A stretch of 40,816 bases of DNA from an uncultured Bacilli bacterium (lineage in GTDB: Bacteria > Bacillota_I > Bacilli_A > RF39 > UBA660). The stretch is taken from positions 1-40,816 of the forward strand of contig CANQSL010000007.1 of assembly GCA_947626515.1 (NCBI GenBank), in the 5' to 3' direction. The notes beneath the pieces were generated by a model, which worked only from the letters and a program-made list of their open reading frames with translations, was not told the origin of the DNA and did no database searches. A program made the translations under genes and the position numbers. Of this stretch, positions 8,165-16,508 are shown in pieces (positions within the stretch are counted from its first letter, which is position 1; every line of letters starts with the position of its first letter).

Positions 8165-10180
8165 TTATAAAGAATTTTTATTTAAATCTATTGGATTTAA
8201 TTTATTTATCTTTCTTAGACAATAGAAAGTAATTAAATAACATAATAGATAAATAATAACAAATATAATAAACACTCTAATTAAATTTAATCTTAACAAA
8301 TTAATTTTGAATAATACTAATTTATTTATATAAAAATTACCCAAGAAACAACATAAACTTGCAAATATTGTGCTTAATATATAAGATATTAAACTAATTA
8401 TTAAAATCTCTACTGAAAATATACTTTTAATTTTAAATGTATTTATACCCAAACTCTTTAATATAAATATATTTTTTTTATTATTATCTATACTATTTTG
8501 TATATAATTAATTATTATTAATAAAGATATTAATCCTATTACTATAGAAATGTATATAAATATATTTGCAAGTTTATCTAAAATTTCTTTTAACTCTTTA
8601 ATACTATTTTTATAAGTAGTCATAATTGTTGAATCTTCATTATCAATTGGAAAATTTTTAAATATATTAATTAAGTTATCTTTATTGTTTTCAATTATAT
8701 ATACTCTATTTGTTACTTCATTATAATCTCTAACTAAATTATAAAAGTCTTTAGTTATATAAATATTTTCTTTGTTATATCTTATATCACAATAAAATAA
8801 ATTATCTATCCATTTATATGCTGTTCCTGTAGATTGATAAGACGTTATTTTTTTAAATATTTGATATGGTTCAAGATTTTGTTTTAAAATACCTGTAATT
8901 TTTACATCTATGCCATTTAAATCTAAACTATCTAAATTCAATAATTCTTCGTAACTATCTAATTTAATAAATTCATTATGATTTATAAATCCATGATGAA
9001 TAAGCAAATCTGCTAAGTATTCTGTAATCATTATTTCATTTTCTTTTGTAGGTATATTCCCTATATATTTTTGATTTCTACTAAAAGTATAATCATTTAT
9101 TTCAAAGAAAACTAAATCACTTAAATATTCAGAATAATATGCGTACTCTTTATTATTATATTCAAATAAATAATTAATTTTTAATAACTCTAAGTCATCA
9201 TTTTTATTTATAAAACTTTTTCCTATTTGTAACTTTTCTTTATTATTTATCTTTGATTTAATATAATCTACATCATTTTCATCATATACAGAAAAACTAA
9301 CCATATCTCTATTATCATTTATCATTGCATTTGCATGTAATGTTTCAATATCATAATTAGACAAAATATCGCTAATTAATAATGAAAAAAATGCTGCTAT
9401 TAAAAGCAAAAATGAAAATATTAATTTTTTCTTACTTATTAATATACTATTCATAGCAAGTTTAAACATTGTTTTTTTACTTAATACATTATTTACTTTT
9501 TCTTCTTTTTGTTCATTATCTTTTATATTTAAATTTCTAATATTTTCTTTATTTTCTAAATCTATAATTATATCAGCATATTCTTTTACTAATTTAACAT
9601 CATGACTTACTAAAATAACTAATTTTTCTTTTGATATTTCTTTTAAAATATTCATTATTTCTATAGACATATGTTTATCTATGGCACTTGTTATTTCATC
9701 ACATAAAATAATATTAGAATTTTTAATTAATGCTCGTAATATTGCAACTCTTTGTTGTTCTCCTCCTGATAAATCATATACTTTTTTATTTTTTAAATCA
9801 TATATATTTAATTGTTTCAATAAATTATCTATTTTATCTTCTGTAAAGTTGATAGATTTTAAAATAGTAATATTTTCATAAACTGTTAGTTCATCAAATA
9901 AATTATAGTCTTGAAATATTAAACTAACTTCTCTATTTATATATTTAGTTAAATCTTTTTCATTTAGTTTATTTATAAAAATTCCATTTACTATAATATC
10001 TCCTCTAGTAGGTTTATCCATACCACTTATCATATTAAGTAAAGTAGTCTTACCTATTCCACTTCTACCACTAATAAATACTAAACCAGTACTTGGAAAG
10101 TTTATTGAAAAATTATTAAAAATATTGTATTCTTTTTTTCCATCAATATAGGTTTTTGTTATATTTTTTATTTCTATCAT
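8165..10180 (-). CDS. ABC transporter, ATPase fused to FtsX/MacB-type permease (copy B)
   Basis: A 671-residue fusion. ATPase at 1-215: Walker A GRSGIGKTT (about 39-47), Q-loop FQDYNLFDE, signature LSGGEQQ, Walker B IILCDE and H-loop VSHD. One membrane helix at about 245-270, a roughly 270-residue extracytoplasmic region, then three helices at about 540-565, 595-620 and 630-655: the MacB/FtsX topology. The outer domain contains IPTKENEIMITEYLADLL, which is nearly the same in the neighbouring copy. Such transporters usually act on peptides or lipids at the outer face without moving them through a channel. It starts three bases after the upstream copy, and the pair is clearly co-transcribed. 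Confidence 0.9.
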   Translation of the reverse strand: MIEIKNITKTYIDGKKEYNIFNNFSINFPSTGLVFISGRSGIGKTTLLNMISGMDKPTRGDIIVNGIFINKLNEKDLTKYINREVSLIFQDYNLFDELTVYENITILKSINFTEDKIDNLLKQLNIYDLKNKKVYDLSGGEQQRVAILRALIKNSNIILCDEITSAIDKHMSIEIMNILKEISKEKLVILVSHDVKLVKEYADIIIDLENKENIRNLNIKDNEQKEEKVNNVLSKKTMFKLAMNSILISKKKLIFSFLLLIAAFFSLLISDILSNYDIETLHANAMINDNRDMVSFSVYDENDVDYIKSKINNKEKLQIGKSFINKNDDLELLKINYLFEYNNKEYAYYSEYLSDLVFFEINDYTFSRNQKYIGNIPTKENEIMITEYLADLLIHHGFINHNEFIKLDSYEELLNLDSLDLNGIDVKITGILKQNLEPYQIFKKITSYQSTGTAYKWIDNLFYCDIRYNKENIYITKDFYNLVRDYNEVTNRVYIIENNKDNLINIFKNFPIDNEDSTIMTTYKNSIKELKEILDKLANIFIYISIVIGLISLLIIINYIQNSIDNNKKNIFILKSLGINTFKIKSIFSVEILIISLISYILSTIFASLCCFLGNFYINKLVLFKINLLRLNLIRVFIIFVIIYLLCYLITFYCLRKINKLNPIDLNKNSL

Positions 10181-10183
10181 AAA

Positions 10184-12226
10184 TTAACCTTTCTTTAATA
10201 TATCACTAGGTTTAAATTTTTTAATGTTTTTAGATAATAAAATTGATATTATAATAATGAGAATTACCAGTATAATAAAACTTACTAATATATTATTTAA
10301 ATATAAAATTAATGGATGATATTTAAATAATAAAGTTTTTTCTATGTAATGATTTGAAATTGTAAATGCAATAAAAGTAATTATTATTGACAATATATAA
10401 GAAAATATAATCATATATATATTTTCTAATAAAAGTATCTTTTTTATATCTTTCGTATAAATACCTAAACTTTTTAATATAGATATTTCCTTTCTATGAG
10501 AAAATATATTATTTTGTATAAAATACATTAGTATCAATATTAATATTATTGCAACTACTACATTTACATATTTAAATACGAGAGATATAAATTCTATATT
10601 TTCTAATAATTCAGAAATACTGTATGCAAATGATGTAATTGATGTAATATAATCATGTGCTCTCCCATCAAATAATGAAAAATTATTAAATATTTTAATT
10701 AAATTTGTTTTATTATCTTCTAATATATATGCCTCAAAATCTTCTTTATATTTTTTATCAATTAAATTAAGAAAATCTTTAGTTATATAAACGTTATTAT
10801 ATATCAAAGTACTATTCCCTAAAAATAAATTAATAGTATTATAATCTACATCATTGCAATTTAAATTTTTTAAATTATCAAAGCGTTTTAAATCTTGTTT
10901 TACTATTCCTGTAATTTTTACATCTATTCCATTTAAATCTAAACTATCTAAATTAAATAATTCTTCATAACTATTTAATTTAACGGGTTCACCATAATTG
11001 ATAAAACCATGATATACTAATAATTCTGCTAAATATTCTGATATCATTATTTCATTTTCTTTTGTAGGTATAACCCCTATATATTCTTGATTTTCAAAAG
11101 TATATTCATTTATTTCGTAAAACGTAATATTTATTTTTTCGTATCCTTTATTAGAAAAACACTTAGTACTATTATAATAGATATTTTCAATGCCATTATT
11201 TGTTAAATCGAAATAAAAAGGATTATTTCTATGATTTTCTTCTTCTGTCCAAAATGATTTTCCAATTTGTAACTTATCACTATTATTTATTTTTGATTTA
11301 ATATTTGATAAATATTTATCAGTTCTATTAAAAGGCAAATCAAACTTAACTATATTATTTTTTTCTTTAATCATAGTATTTGCATAAACTTTAGAAGAAG
11401 TCATATTTTTTAAGGCAAAAGATGTAAAAAAAGATACTAAAACTAATATAATAAGTAAAGTTGAATATATAAATTTCTTTTTATTTTCTTTAAAAAACAT
11501 ATTTGCAAATTTAAATAACATTTTATTATTAAAATTATTTATTTCTTTTGGTTTAATTTTTTTATCCTCTATATCTATCTTTCTAATATTATTTTTATCT
11601 TCTAAATTAATAGTTATATCTGCATATTTATTTATTAAATCTATATCGTGACTTACTACAATAATTAATTTTTCTTTACTTAATTCTTTCAATAAATCCA
11701 AAATTTCAATTGATATTTTTTCATCTACTGAACTAGTTATTTCATCACAGAGAATAATATTTGGATCTTTAATTAATGCTCGCAATATTGCAACTCTTTG
11801 TTGTTCTCCTCCCGATAAGTTTTTTATTTTTTTATCTTTTAAATCATATATATTTAATTTTTTTAATAAACTATCTATTCTTTCTTTGGATATATTATTA
11901 GATTTTAATACTGTAATATTGTCATATATTGATAAATTCTCAAATAAATTATAATCTTGATAAATTAATCCAATTTCTTTATTTCTATAAATAGTTAATT
12001 CTTTATCATTTAATTCATTTAAAATTACCCCATTTAGAATAATTTGTCCCTCATCAATATTCTCTATTCCAGCAATTAGATTTAATAAAGTTGTTTTTCC
12101 TAATCCACTTCTACCACTAATAAATACTAGTCCAGTATTAGGTAAAGTAAGAGAAAAATCATTAAATATAGTATAGCTTTGGTTTTTAACTTTATAACTT
12201 TTTTTAATATTTTTTAACTCAAGCAT
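10184..12226 (-). CDS. ABC transporter, ATPase fused to FtsX/MacB-type permease (copy A)
   Basis: A 680-residue paralogue of the next gene, with the same order of parts: ATPase 1-215 (GRSGLGKTT, YQDYNLFEN, LSGGEQQ, IILCDE, VSHD), membrane helix near 253-272, a large outer domain and three C-terminal helices. The strongest identity between the copies lies in the ATPase and around NEIMISEYLAEL and SLDLNGIDVKITGI in the outer domain, which points to tandem duplication. Whether the active form is a homo- or heterodimer cannot be read from the sequence. ATG with AGGAGTTGAG upstream. A terminator-like hairpin and a -10 box precede it, so it seems to be a transcription unit separate from the ABC-permease genes upstream. 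Confidence 0.9.
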   Translation of the reverse strand: MLELKNIKKSYKVKNQSYTIFNDFSLTLPNTGLVFISGRSGLGKTTLLNLIAGIENIDEGQIILNGVILNELNDKELTIYRNKEIGLIYQDYNLFENLSIYDNITVLKSNNISKERIDSLLKKLNIYDLKDKKIKNLSGGEQQRVAILRALIKDPNIILCDEITSSVDEKISIEILDLLKELSKEKLIIVVSHDIDLINKYADITINLEDKNNIRKIDIEDKKIKPKEINNFNNKMLFKFANMFFKENKKKFIYSTLLIILVLVSFFTSFALKNMTSSKVYANTMIKEKNNIVKFDLPFNRTDKYLSNIKSKINNSDKLQIGKSFWTEEENHRNNPFYFDLTNNGIENIYYNSTKCFSNKGYEKINITFYEINEYTFENQEYIGVIPTKENEIMISEYLAELLVYHGFINYGEPVKLNSYEELFNLDSLDLNGIDVKITGIVKQDLKRFDNLKNLNCNDVDYNTINLFLGNSTLIYNNVYITKDFLNLIDKKYKEDFEAYILEDNKTNLIKIFNNFSLFDGRAHDYITSITSFAYSISELLENIEFISLVFKYVNVVVAIILILILMYFIQNNIFSHRKEISILKSLGIYTKDIKKILLLENIYMIIFSYILSIIITFIAFTISNHYIEKTLLFKYHPLILYLNNILVSFIILVILIIIISILLSKNIKKFKPSDILKKG

Positions 12227-12253
12227 AATTAAAACTCAACTCCTATTTTTTAC

Positions 12254-12259
12254 AGTATA
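12254..12259 (-). promoter_or_regulatory. -10 box ahead of the fused ABC pair
   Basis: TATACT on the minus strand 25-30 bases upstream of the start codon, downstream of a terminator-like hairpin. The -35 region (an AT-rich stretch around 12277-12282) is poor, so this promoter may need activation. Confidence 0.4.
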
Positions 12260-12289
12260 ACATATTTCTATTTTTTTTAAAATTCATTA

Positions 12290-12318
12290 TAAAAGGTTTT
12301 CTTAAACTGAAAACCCTA
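12290..12318 (-). terminator. Terminator after the shortened permease gene
   Basis: GGTTTTC (12315-12309) pairs with GAAAACC (12301-12295), extended by one G-U and one A-T, followed by TTTTAT on the minus strand. It divides the locus into two transcription units. Confidence 0.65.
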
Positions 12319-12329
12319 GACTTTATAGA

Positions 12330-13190
12330 TCAATTTAATTTGTTTAAAATAAATAATATGATTCCACTTATTAATAAAACTATTATAAAACACATTAAAA
12401 ATAATAATAAAATTTTACTTGATGTTATAATTTTTATTTTATGTGAATCATATCCTAAATAATATAGTAATTTATTTATACCTTTTTCATCAATAATTAT
12501 ATTATAAATTATAAATATAAATATAATACAATATAATATAATTAACGCAATGGAAACTATATTAAAAAAGTTTATCTCATCATCAAAGTTTATATTTTTA
12601 TCTCGTATAGTAAAAGCTAAAATATCATAATTTTCATCATATTTTATTTTTTTTCGTATTTTCTTTATAGTAGTATCTCTTTTAAACCATTTTTTTAAAC
12701 TTATTCTGTATAAAACATTTTGTGTATCTTTAGATATTTGTTGAAATAAATCAGAATTAATCATAAGCGTATTATTTTTTTTAGCATTAAAATATCCTTT
12801 TATATTAAATAAATAATTATTATCATTATAATTTATAGTAATTTTATCATTTATATTAAATTTATCTTTAAAAGTTTCAGGAATTAATACAGAATTAAAA
12901 TTTATTTCTTTATTTCCTTTTTCTAGATAAATTATTCCTTCCTCAAATGATGCAATTATATTAATACTTACTTCTTCAACATTTTGTAAATTTAATATTT
13001 CATAATATTGATTTTTTGGTGCAATAAATTCTAAAAATGAGTTTTTAGTATTATCGTTATCTAATTTAAAATAGTAATCTCTACCAATTAAAATAAAAGA
13101 AAATATACATATTAGTAAACAAAAAATTATTATATATTTTTTTGTTGTCTTTTTTCTAAAAAAGCTTTTAATTATTAACATAAATTTCAC
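12330..13190 (-). CDS. Shortened FtsX-like permease subunit
   Basis: A 286-residue membrane protein: helix at about 19-38, extracytoplasmic region to about 208, helix 212-236, a cytoplasmic loop INKLLYYLGYDSHKIKII that resembles the coupling loop of FtsX permeases (LxxLGxxxxxI), and a final helix 256-282. The usual fourth helix is absent, so this is either a reduced partner or an old truncation. It begins at a GTG that overlaps the stop of the preceding permease (TAGTG); an ATG nine bases later is the alternative start. Coupling and position suggest that it forms a heteromeric transporter with the 411-residue permease and the ATPase upstream. Confidence 0.7.
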   Translation of the reverse strand: MKFMLIIKSFFRKKTTKKYIIIFCLLICIFSFILIGRDYYFKLDNDNTKNSFLEFIAPKNQYYEILNLQNVEEVSINIIASFEEGIIYLEKGNKEINFNSVLIPETFKDKFNINDKITINYNDNNYLFNIKGYFNAKKNNTLMINSDLFQQISKDTQNVLYRISLKKWFKRDTTIKKIRKKIKYDENYDILAFTIRDKNINFDDEINFFNIVSIALIILYCIIFIFIIYNIIIDEKGINKLLYYLGYDSHKIKIITSSKILLLFLMCFIIVLLISGIILFILNKLN

Positions 13191-14425
13191 TAGTCTTTCA
13201 ATAATTCAATAACATCAATCTTTAAAGATTTTTTTAGTACTTTTAAATTAATCAGTAATATTAAAAATAAGAAAATAAAGTAAATCAAGCTAACATAAAT
13301 ATAATTTAGATTTAAATCAATATTATATAAAGTAAATTCTCCAAGAAATCTATAATATTTTAATATATTTAATAAAGAGTAATATATAATAAACGCTATA
13401 GCAAAACTAAATGTATATATTAAAAAAGTTTCACATAAATTATTTTTTATTATTTCACTATTAGTATAACCACTAACTTTTAATATTCCCAAATTTTTTT
13501 GTTGATATAAAATTTTTTTCTTTATAATACTACTTACAATTACAATTGCAAGTAATAAAGAAATAAAAATAACAATAGTTGGAATTAAAATCATAATCGT
13601 ATAATAATTAGTATCAACAACGCCACTAATATAAGCATTAAAACCCATTTTTTGCAATTTTGTCAAAACTTTATTAACATTTTCCTTCTTATCTATTCTT
13701 ATTAATCTACCTTCATATTCAAATTGTTCTACATGTTTTTCATTATTTTCGTCATACCAAAGATCAATTCTTTCATAAGGAAAAGCAACTTTTTTAAAAT
13801 CCGACATACTTATATAGCAGGTATCCAACTGTTGATTTAAAGAAATGCCATCGTATGTTCCTACAACTTTTACAAGCAAATCATCATTTAATTCATTTTC
13901 AGAGTGAATCTTAAATGTTTTACCTAAAATTTTTTTACCATCCATTATTTTGGAACTAATTATTTTTTCTCCGTAAGCTTCATTATATAGTGTGCTGTAT
14001 GGATAAAACTTTTTAGGACATATTATTTCACCAGAATTATTTAAATTATTTCCATCAATTATTTTTATATCGTTTTTTGATAATAAAGGTAAAATTGTAA
14101 TCTTTCCTTCTAAATCACCATCATTAAATTCTTTAATAAGCGAAGTAGTCTGTGAATTAAAGATCATTTCAACATTTAATTCTATATTATCAATAGAGTT
14201 AATTTTCTCAAAATCTTCTTCAGTAAAATCAGGATTTTTTACTAAAATTGTTCTAAGAGACAAATTATTTTTTATATAAAAATTTTTTAAAAACAAAAAT
14301 GTTTTTATAGTTGATAAACAACACAAAATAATTATAATTATAAATATTAATATTATTGTAAAAATAATATTTCTTTTTTCAAGAACATGCTTTTTTATAT
14401 ATTTTATTCTAGTTACTAAATCCAT
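13190..14425 (-). CDS. FtsX/MacB-type ABC permease
   Basis: A 411-residue permease with the full four-helix layout: helix 17-38, extracytoplasmic domain about 40-272, helices 275-300, 330-352 and 374-395. The loop QQKNLGILKVSGYTNSEIIK is the coupling helix that contacts the ATPase, and the C terminus ends in IDVIELLKD as in many FtsX-family proteins. ATG two bases after the ATPase stop, with GGAGAAATAG as ribosome site. It belongs to the ABC exporter set directly downstream of the two secreted proteins, so export or extraction of those proteins, or immunity to them, is the leading idea (inference). Confidence 0.85.
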   Translation of the reverse strand: MDLVTRIKYIKKHVLEKRNIIFTIILIFIIIIILCCLSTIKTFLFLKNFYIKNNLSLRTILVKNPDFTEEDFEKINSIDNIELNVEMIFNSQTTSLIKEFNDGDLEGKITILPLLSKNDIKIIDGNNLNNSGEIICPKKFYPYSTLYNEAYGEKIISSKIMDGKKILGKTFKIHSENELNDDLLVKVVGTYDGISLNQQLDTCYISMSDFKKVAFPYERIDLWYDENNEKHVEQFEYEGRLIRIDKKENVNKVLTKLQKMGFNAYISGVVDTNYYTIMILIPTIVIFISLLLAIVIVSSIIKKKILYQQKNLGILKVSGYTNSEIIKNNLCETFLIYTFSFAIAFIIYYSLLNILKYYRFLGEFTLYNIDLNLNYIYVSLIYFIFLFLILLINLKVLKKSLKIDVIELLKD

Positions 14426-14427
14426 AT

Positions 14428-15093
14428 CTATTTCTCCAATATTTTTCCTTTGGAAATATTTATAACAATGTCCGAATAATTTTTAATAATGTTACTATGA
14501 GTAACTACAATAACACATTTACCTTGTTTTGATAGTTCTTTTAAAGTTTTAAAAACAAATTTTTCATTTTCTTCATCTAGTGCACCTGTAGGTTCATCTG
14601 CGAGTATAAAATCAGGATTATTTGCAAGAGCACGTGCTAAACATACTCTTTGTTTTTCACCTCCACTAAGTTCTTTTGGATAATGATAACATCTATTATC
14701 TAATCCTAAAAATTTTAAAAGTTTAAAAGAAATAGTTTTTCTTTCACTTTTTTTTATCTCTTTATTGATTAACATTGGCAACATTACATTCTCAAATGCT
14801 TTTAAATTTTCATCGAGATAAAATTCTTGAAAAATAAATCCAATATTTCTCATTCTTAAATTAGCTAACTCTTTTTCAGAAAGTTTTGTAACATCTTTAC
14901 CATTTATTGTATATTTACCACTAGTATATGAATCTATTAAACCCAAAATGTTAATTAAAGTTGATTTTCCACTACCACTGTGACCCATTATTGCATAAAA
15001 TTTTCCTTTTTCAAAACTACAATTAATATTATTTAATGCTTTAATATCATTAGATTTCATATAGTAAATTTTTTCAATATTATCTAAAATCAT
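14428..15093 (-). CDS. ABC transporter ATPase, LolD/MacB type
   Basis: A 221-residue ATPase: Walker A GHSGSGKST (about 35-43), Q-loop IFQEFYLDE, signature ELSGGEKQR, Walker B FILADEPTGALDE and H-loop VVTHS. All catalytic motifs are present. I choose the ATG at 15093, preceded by GAAGGAG; the open frame extends to 15156 but that part overlaps the upstream gene end and its hairpin. It is the ATPase of the two permeases that follow, with two-base spacing to the first. Confidence 0.92.
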   Translation of the reverse strand: MILDNIEKIYYMKSNDIKALNNINCSFEKGKFYAIMGHSGSGKSTLINILGLIDSYTSGKYTINGKDVTKLSEKELANLRMRNIGFIFQEFYLDENLKAFENVMLPMLINKEIKKSERKTISFKLLKFLGLDNRCYHYPKELSGGEKQRVCLARALANNPDFILADEPTGALDEENEKFVFKTLKELSKQGKCVIVVTHSNIIKNYSDIVINISKGKILEK

Positions 15094-15113
15094 TTTTTCT
15101 CCTTCAAAATATA

Positions 15114-15138
15114 CATAAGAGCCTAACTGGCTCTTATG
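15114..15138 (-). terminator. Intercistronic hairpin between secreted protein and ABC genes
   Basis: CATAAGAGCC and GGCTCTTATG form a perfect 10-bp stem with a five-base loop directly after the stop of the 133-residue secreted protein. It is followed by TATATTTTG, a poor T run, and then the ATPase ribosome site. Partial termination or mRNA stabilisation here would make the secreted protein more abundant than the transporter, as seen in many bacteriocin operons (inference). Confidence 0.6.
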
Positions 15139-15139
15139 A

Positions 15140-15541
15140 TTAAGGTGTTCCTGCATGACTTTTACTAGTTAATAACCATGCTGCATTAGCAGTACCAGTC
15201 TCACCAACAAAAGTTGTTTTGTATGTTCCAGATCCATAGTTGCTAAATAAAGAATACACTACCGAAGCATTTATAGCTTTTCTATCATCTCTTGCTTTAA
15301 TATTATATATGCCTAAAGTACTTTTTAAAAGTGTTGCAGAAATAACTGCATCACTTGTTGAACCTTGATTTGTATATTTAACATAAGGATAATCAGCACT
15401 TAAGTTTGCTGCTGATCCATAATCAACTTTTCCTCTAGTCAATGAAAAACTACCACTAGCGGTTGATGCTGCAAAAACAACTGATGCAAATGATAAGAAG
15501 ACAAATGATGTTATTCCTAATTTCTTTAATGTATTTTTCAA
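15140..15541 (-). CDS. Small secreted protein of unknown family, bacteriocin-like context
   Basis: A 133-residue precursor. The signal peptide is clear (KNTLKKLG charged start, then a hydrophobic core, and VFA before AST as cleavage site at about 24), leaving about 109 residues that are rich in Ser, Thr, Ala, Gly and Tyr and contain no cysteine. No double-glycine leader and no lanthipeptide-type Cys residues are seen. The start is TTG with AAAGGAGG seven bases upstream. It lies directly before an ABC ATPase and permeases, and after another secreted protein. The size, signal and context suggest a bacteriocin or effector, but the sequence does not match lactococcin 972 or any family I know. Confidence 0.65.
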   Translation of the reverse strand: MKNTLKKLGITSFVFLSFASVVFAASTASGSFSLTRGKVDYGSAANLSADYPYVKYTNQGSTSDAVISATLLKSTLGIYNIKARDDRKAINASVVYSLFSNYGSGTYKTTFVGETGTANAAWLLTSKSHAGTP

Positions 15542-15755
15542 TATTGTACCTCCTTTCCAAATGCTAATTAATTACAAACTTTGTCACTAGCAAGAAAAAG
15601 GTGTGAATTTAGTGCTTAATTATTTTAGTTTAAATTAATTAGCTTAATTTTCTGAAAGAACTACTTCTTTCAAATTAAGATTAACATAATAATAAATGAG
15701 AGTAACTCTATTCTAATTAAAATTTCTCTCATTTTTATGAGAATAATTTAATTCT
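15542..15755. other. Intergenic region between the two secreted-protein genes
   Basis: 214 bases with no open frame that I can support. On the minus strand AATGAGAG (15733-15726) can pair with CTCTCATT (about 15703-15696), and GAAAGAA pairs with TTCTTTC around a GTAG loop (15653-15670). Neither hairpin has a good T run. No convincing -35/-10 pair is visible, so the 133-residue gene may be expressed by read-through or from a non-standard promoter. Confidence 0.4.
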
Positions 15756-16454
15756 TTAAACAGAAATGTCGACGCCTTGCATTCTATCATATTTATTTGC
15801 AATGGATGTAGGAAAATCAAAAACGCCTCCTAATCCACTTGCAGAAAAATTATAGTTTTGACTTTCACTTAAAGTCACTGTAGTACTTGCATGTTGATAG
15901 CTTCCATTAACTATCCCAGACCCTGAAACTAAAAATGTTAAAGAAACTTCTGTACCTGCGCCGTTAAGTAATTTAAATGATGCACCGACTCCTGTAGAAT
16001 CAGATTTATAATTAGCATCAATATTCACAATTCCACCATTATAAGTTTGTTTGTAACCATAATTTGTAATTTTCAAATTTGTTCTAACACCTATTACATC
16101 ATATGATTTTATTTTAGGCGTTTTAGTCCATCTTAAAAGAAGTGTAATAATATTACCCGCTTTTGTTATTTTTATTGTCTTATAATTTGTAGTATGGCTT
16201 GTCCCCATAGGCATTATAGTATTCGGATAATATTCTTTTACTAAAATATCGGTTAAATCACTACTCATAATATTATCATATAAGTCCTTAGATAAAGTTT
16301 CTATATAATCTCTAGAATATAATTTTATTAATTGATCATAAACTAGTTTATCCATTTCAATACCACTATTAGTTACAATACTTTCTGCTTTAACAATAGA
16401 TGGAACTATAATAAATTCCATCATGATTATAATAATAAATGTAATTTTTTTCAT
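15756..16454 (-). CDS. Secreted protein of unknown family
   Basis: A 232-residue precursor with a signal peptide (KKIT then a long hydrophobic stretch, cleavage near VKA-ES at 23). The mature part has a charged helical region (about 30-80) followed by a Gly/Ser/Thr-rich, probably beta-structured domain from about 85 onward (NYKTIKITKAGN, LRWTKTPKIKSYDVIGVR, VNIDANYKSDSTGVGASFKL). There are no cysteines and no membrane anchor or sorting motif, so it is probably released. ATG with AGAGGAAAA; a promoter directly upstream. It is the first gene of the secreted-protein and exporter set and follows a membrane XRE regulator. Function not recognised. Confidence 0.65.
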   Translation of the reverse strand: MKKITFIIIIMMEFIIVPSIVKAESIVTNSGIEMDKLVYDQLIKLYSRDYIETLSKDLYDNIMSSDLTDILVKEYYPNTIMPMGTSHTTNYKTIKITKAGNIITLLLRWTKTPKIKSYDVIGVRTNLKITNYGYKQTYNGGIVNIDANYKSDSTGVGASFKLLNGAGTEVSLTFLVSGSGIVNGSYQHASTTVTLSESQNYNFSASGLGGVFDFPTSIANKYDRMQGVDISV

Positions 16455-16477
16455 ATTTTCCTCTTTTCTATATTAGA

Positions 16478-16505
16478 ATTGTAATTAAATTAATTTCCAT
16501 TGCAA
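16478..16505 (-). promoter_or_regulatory. Promoter of the secreted-protein locus
   Basis: Minus-strand TTGCAA (16505-16500) and TACAAT (16483-16478) with a 16-base spacer, about 25 bases upstream of the first secreted-protein gene and directly after the regulator gene. Confidence 0.6.
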
Positions 16506-16508
16506 GAT

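Noticed and set aside
15140-15541. Lactococcin 972-type bacteriocin
   Set aside because: The context fits, but the mature protein is longer and lacks the Trp/His/Tyr-rich pattern of that family.
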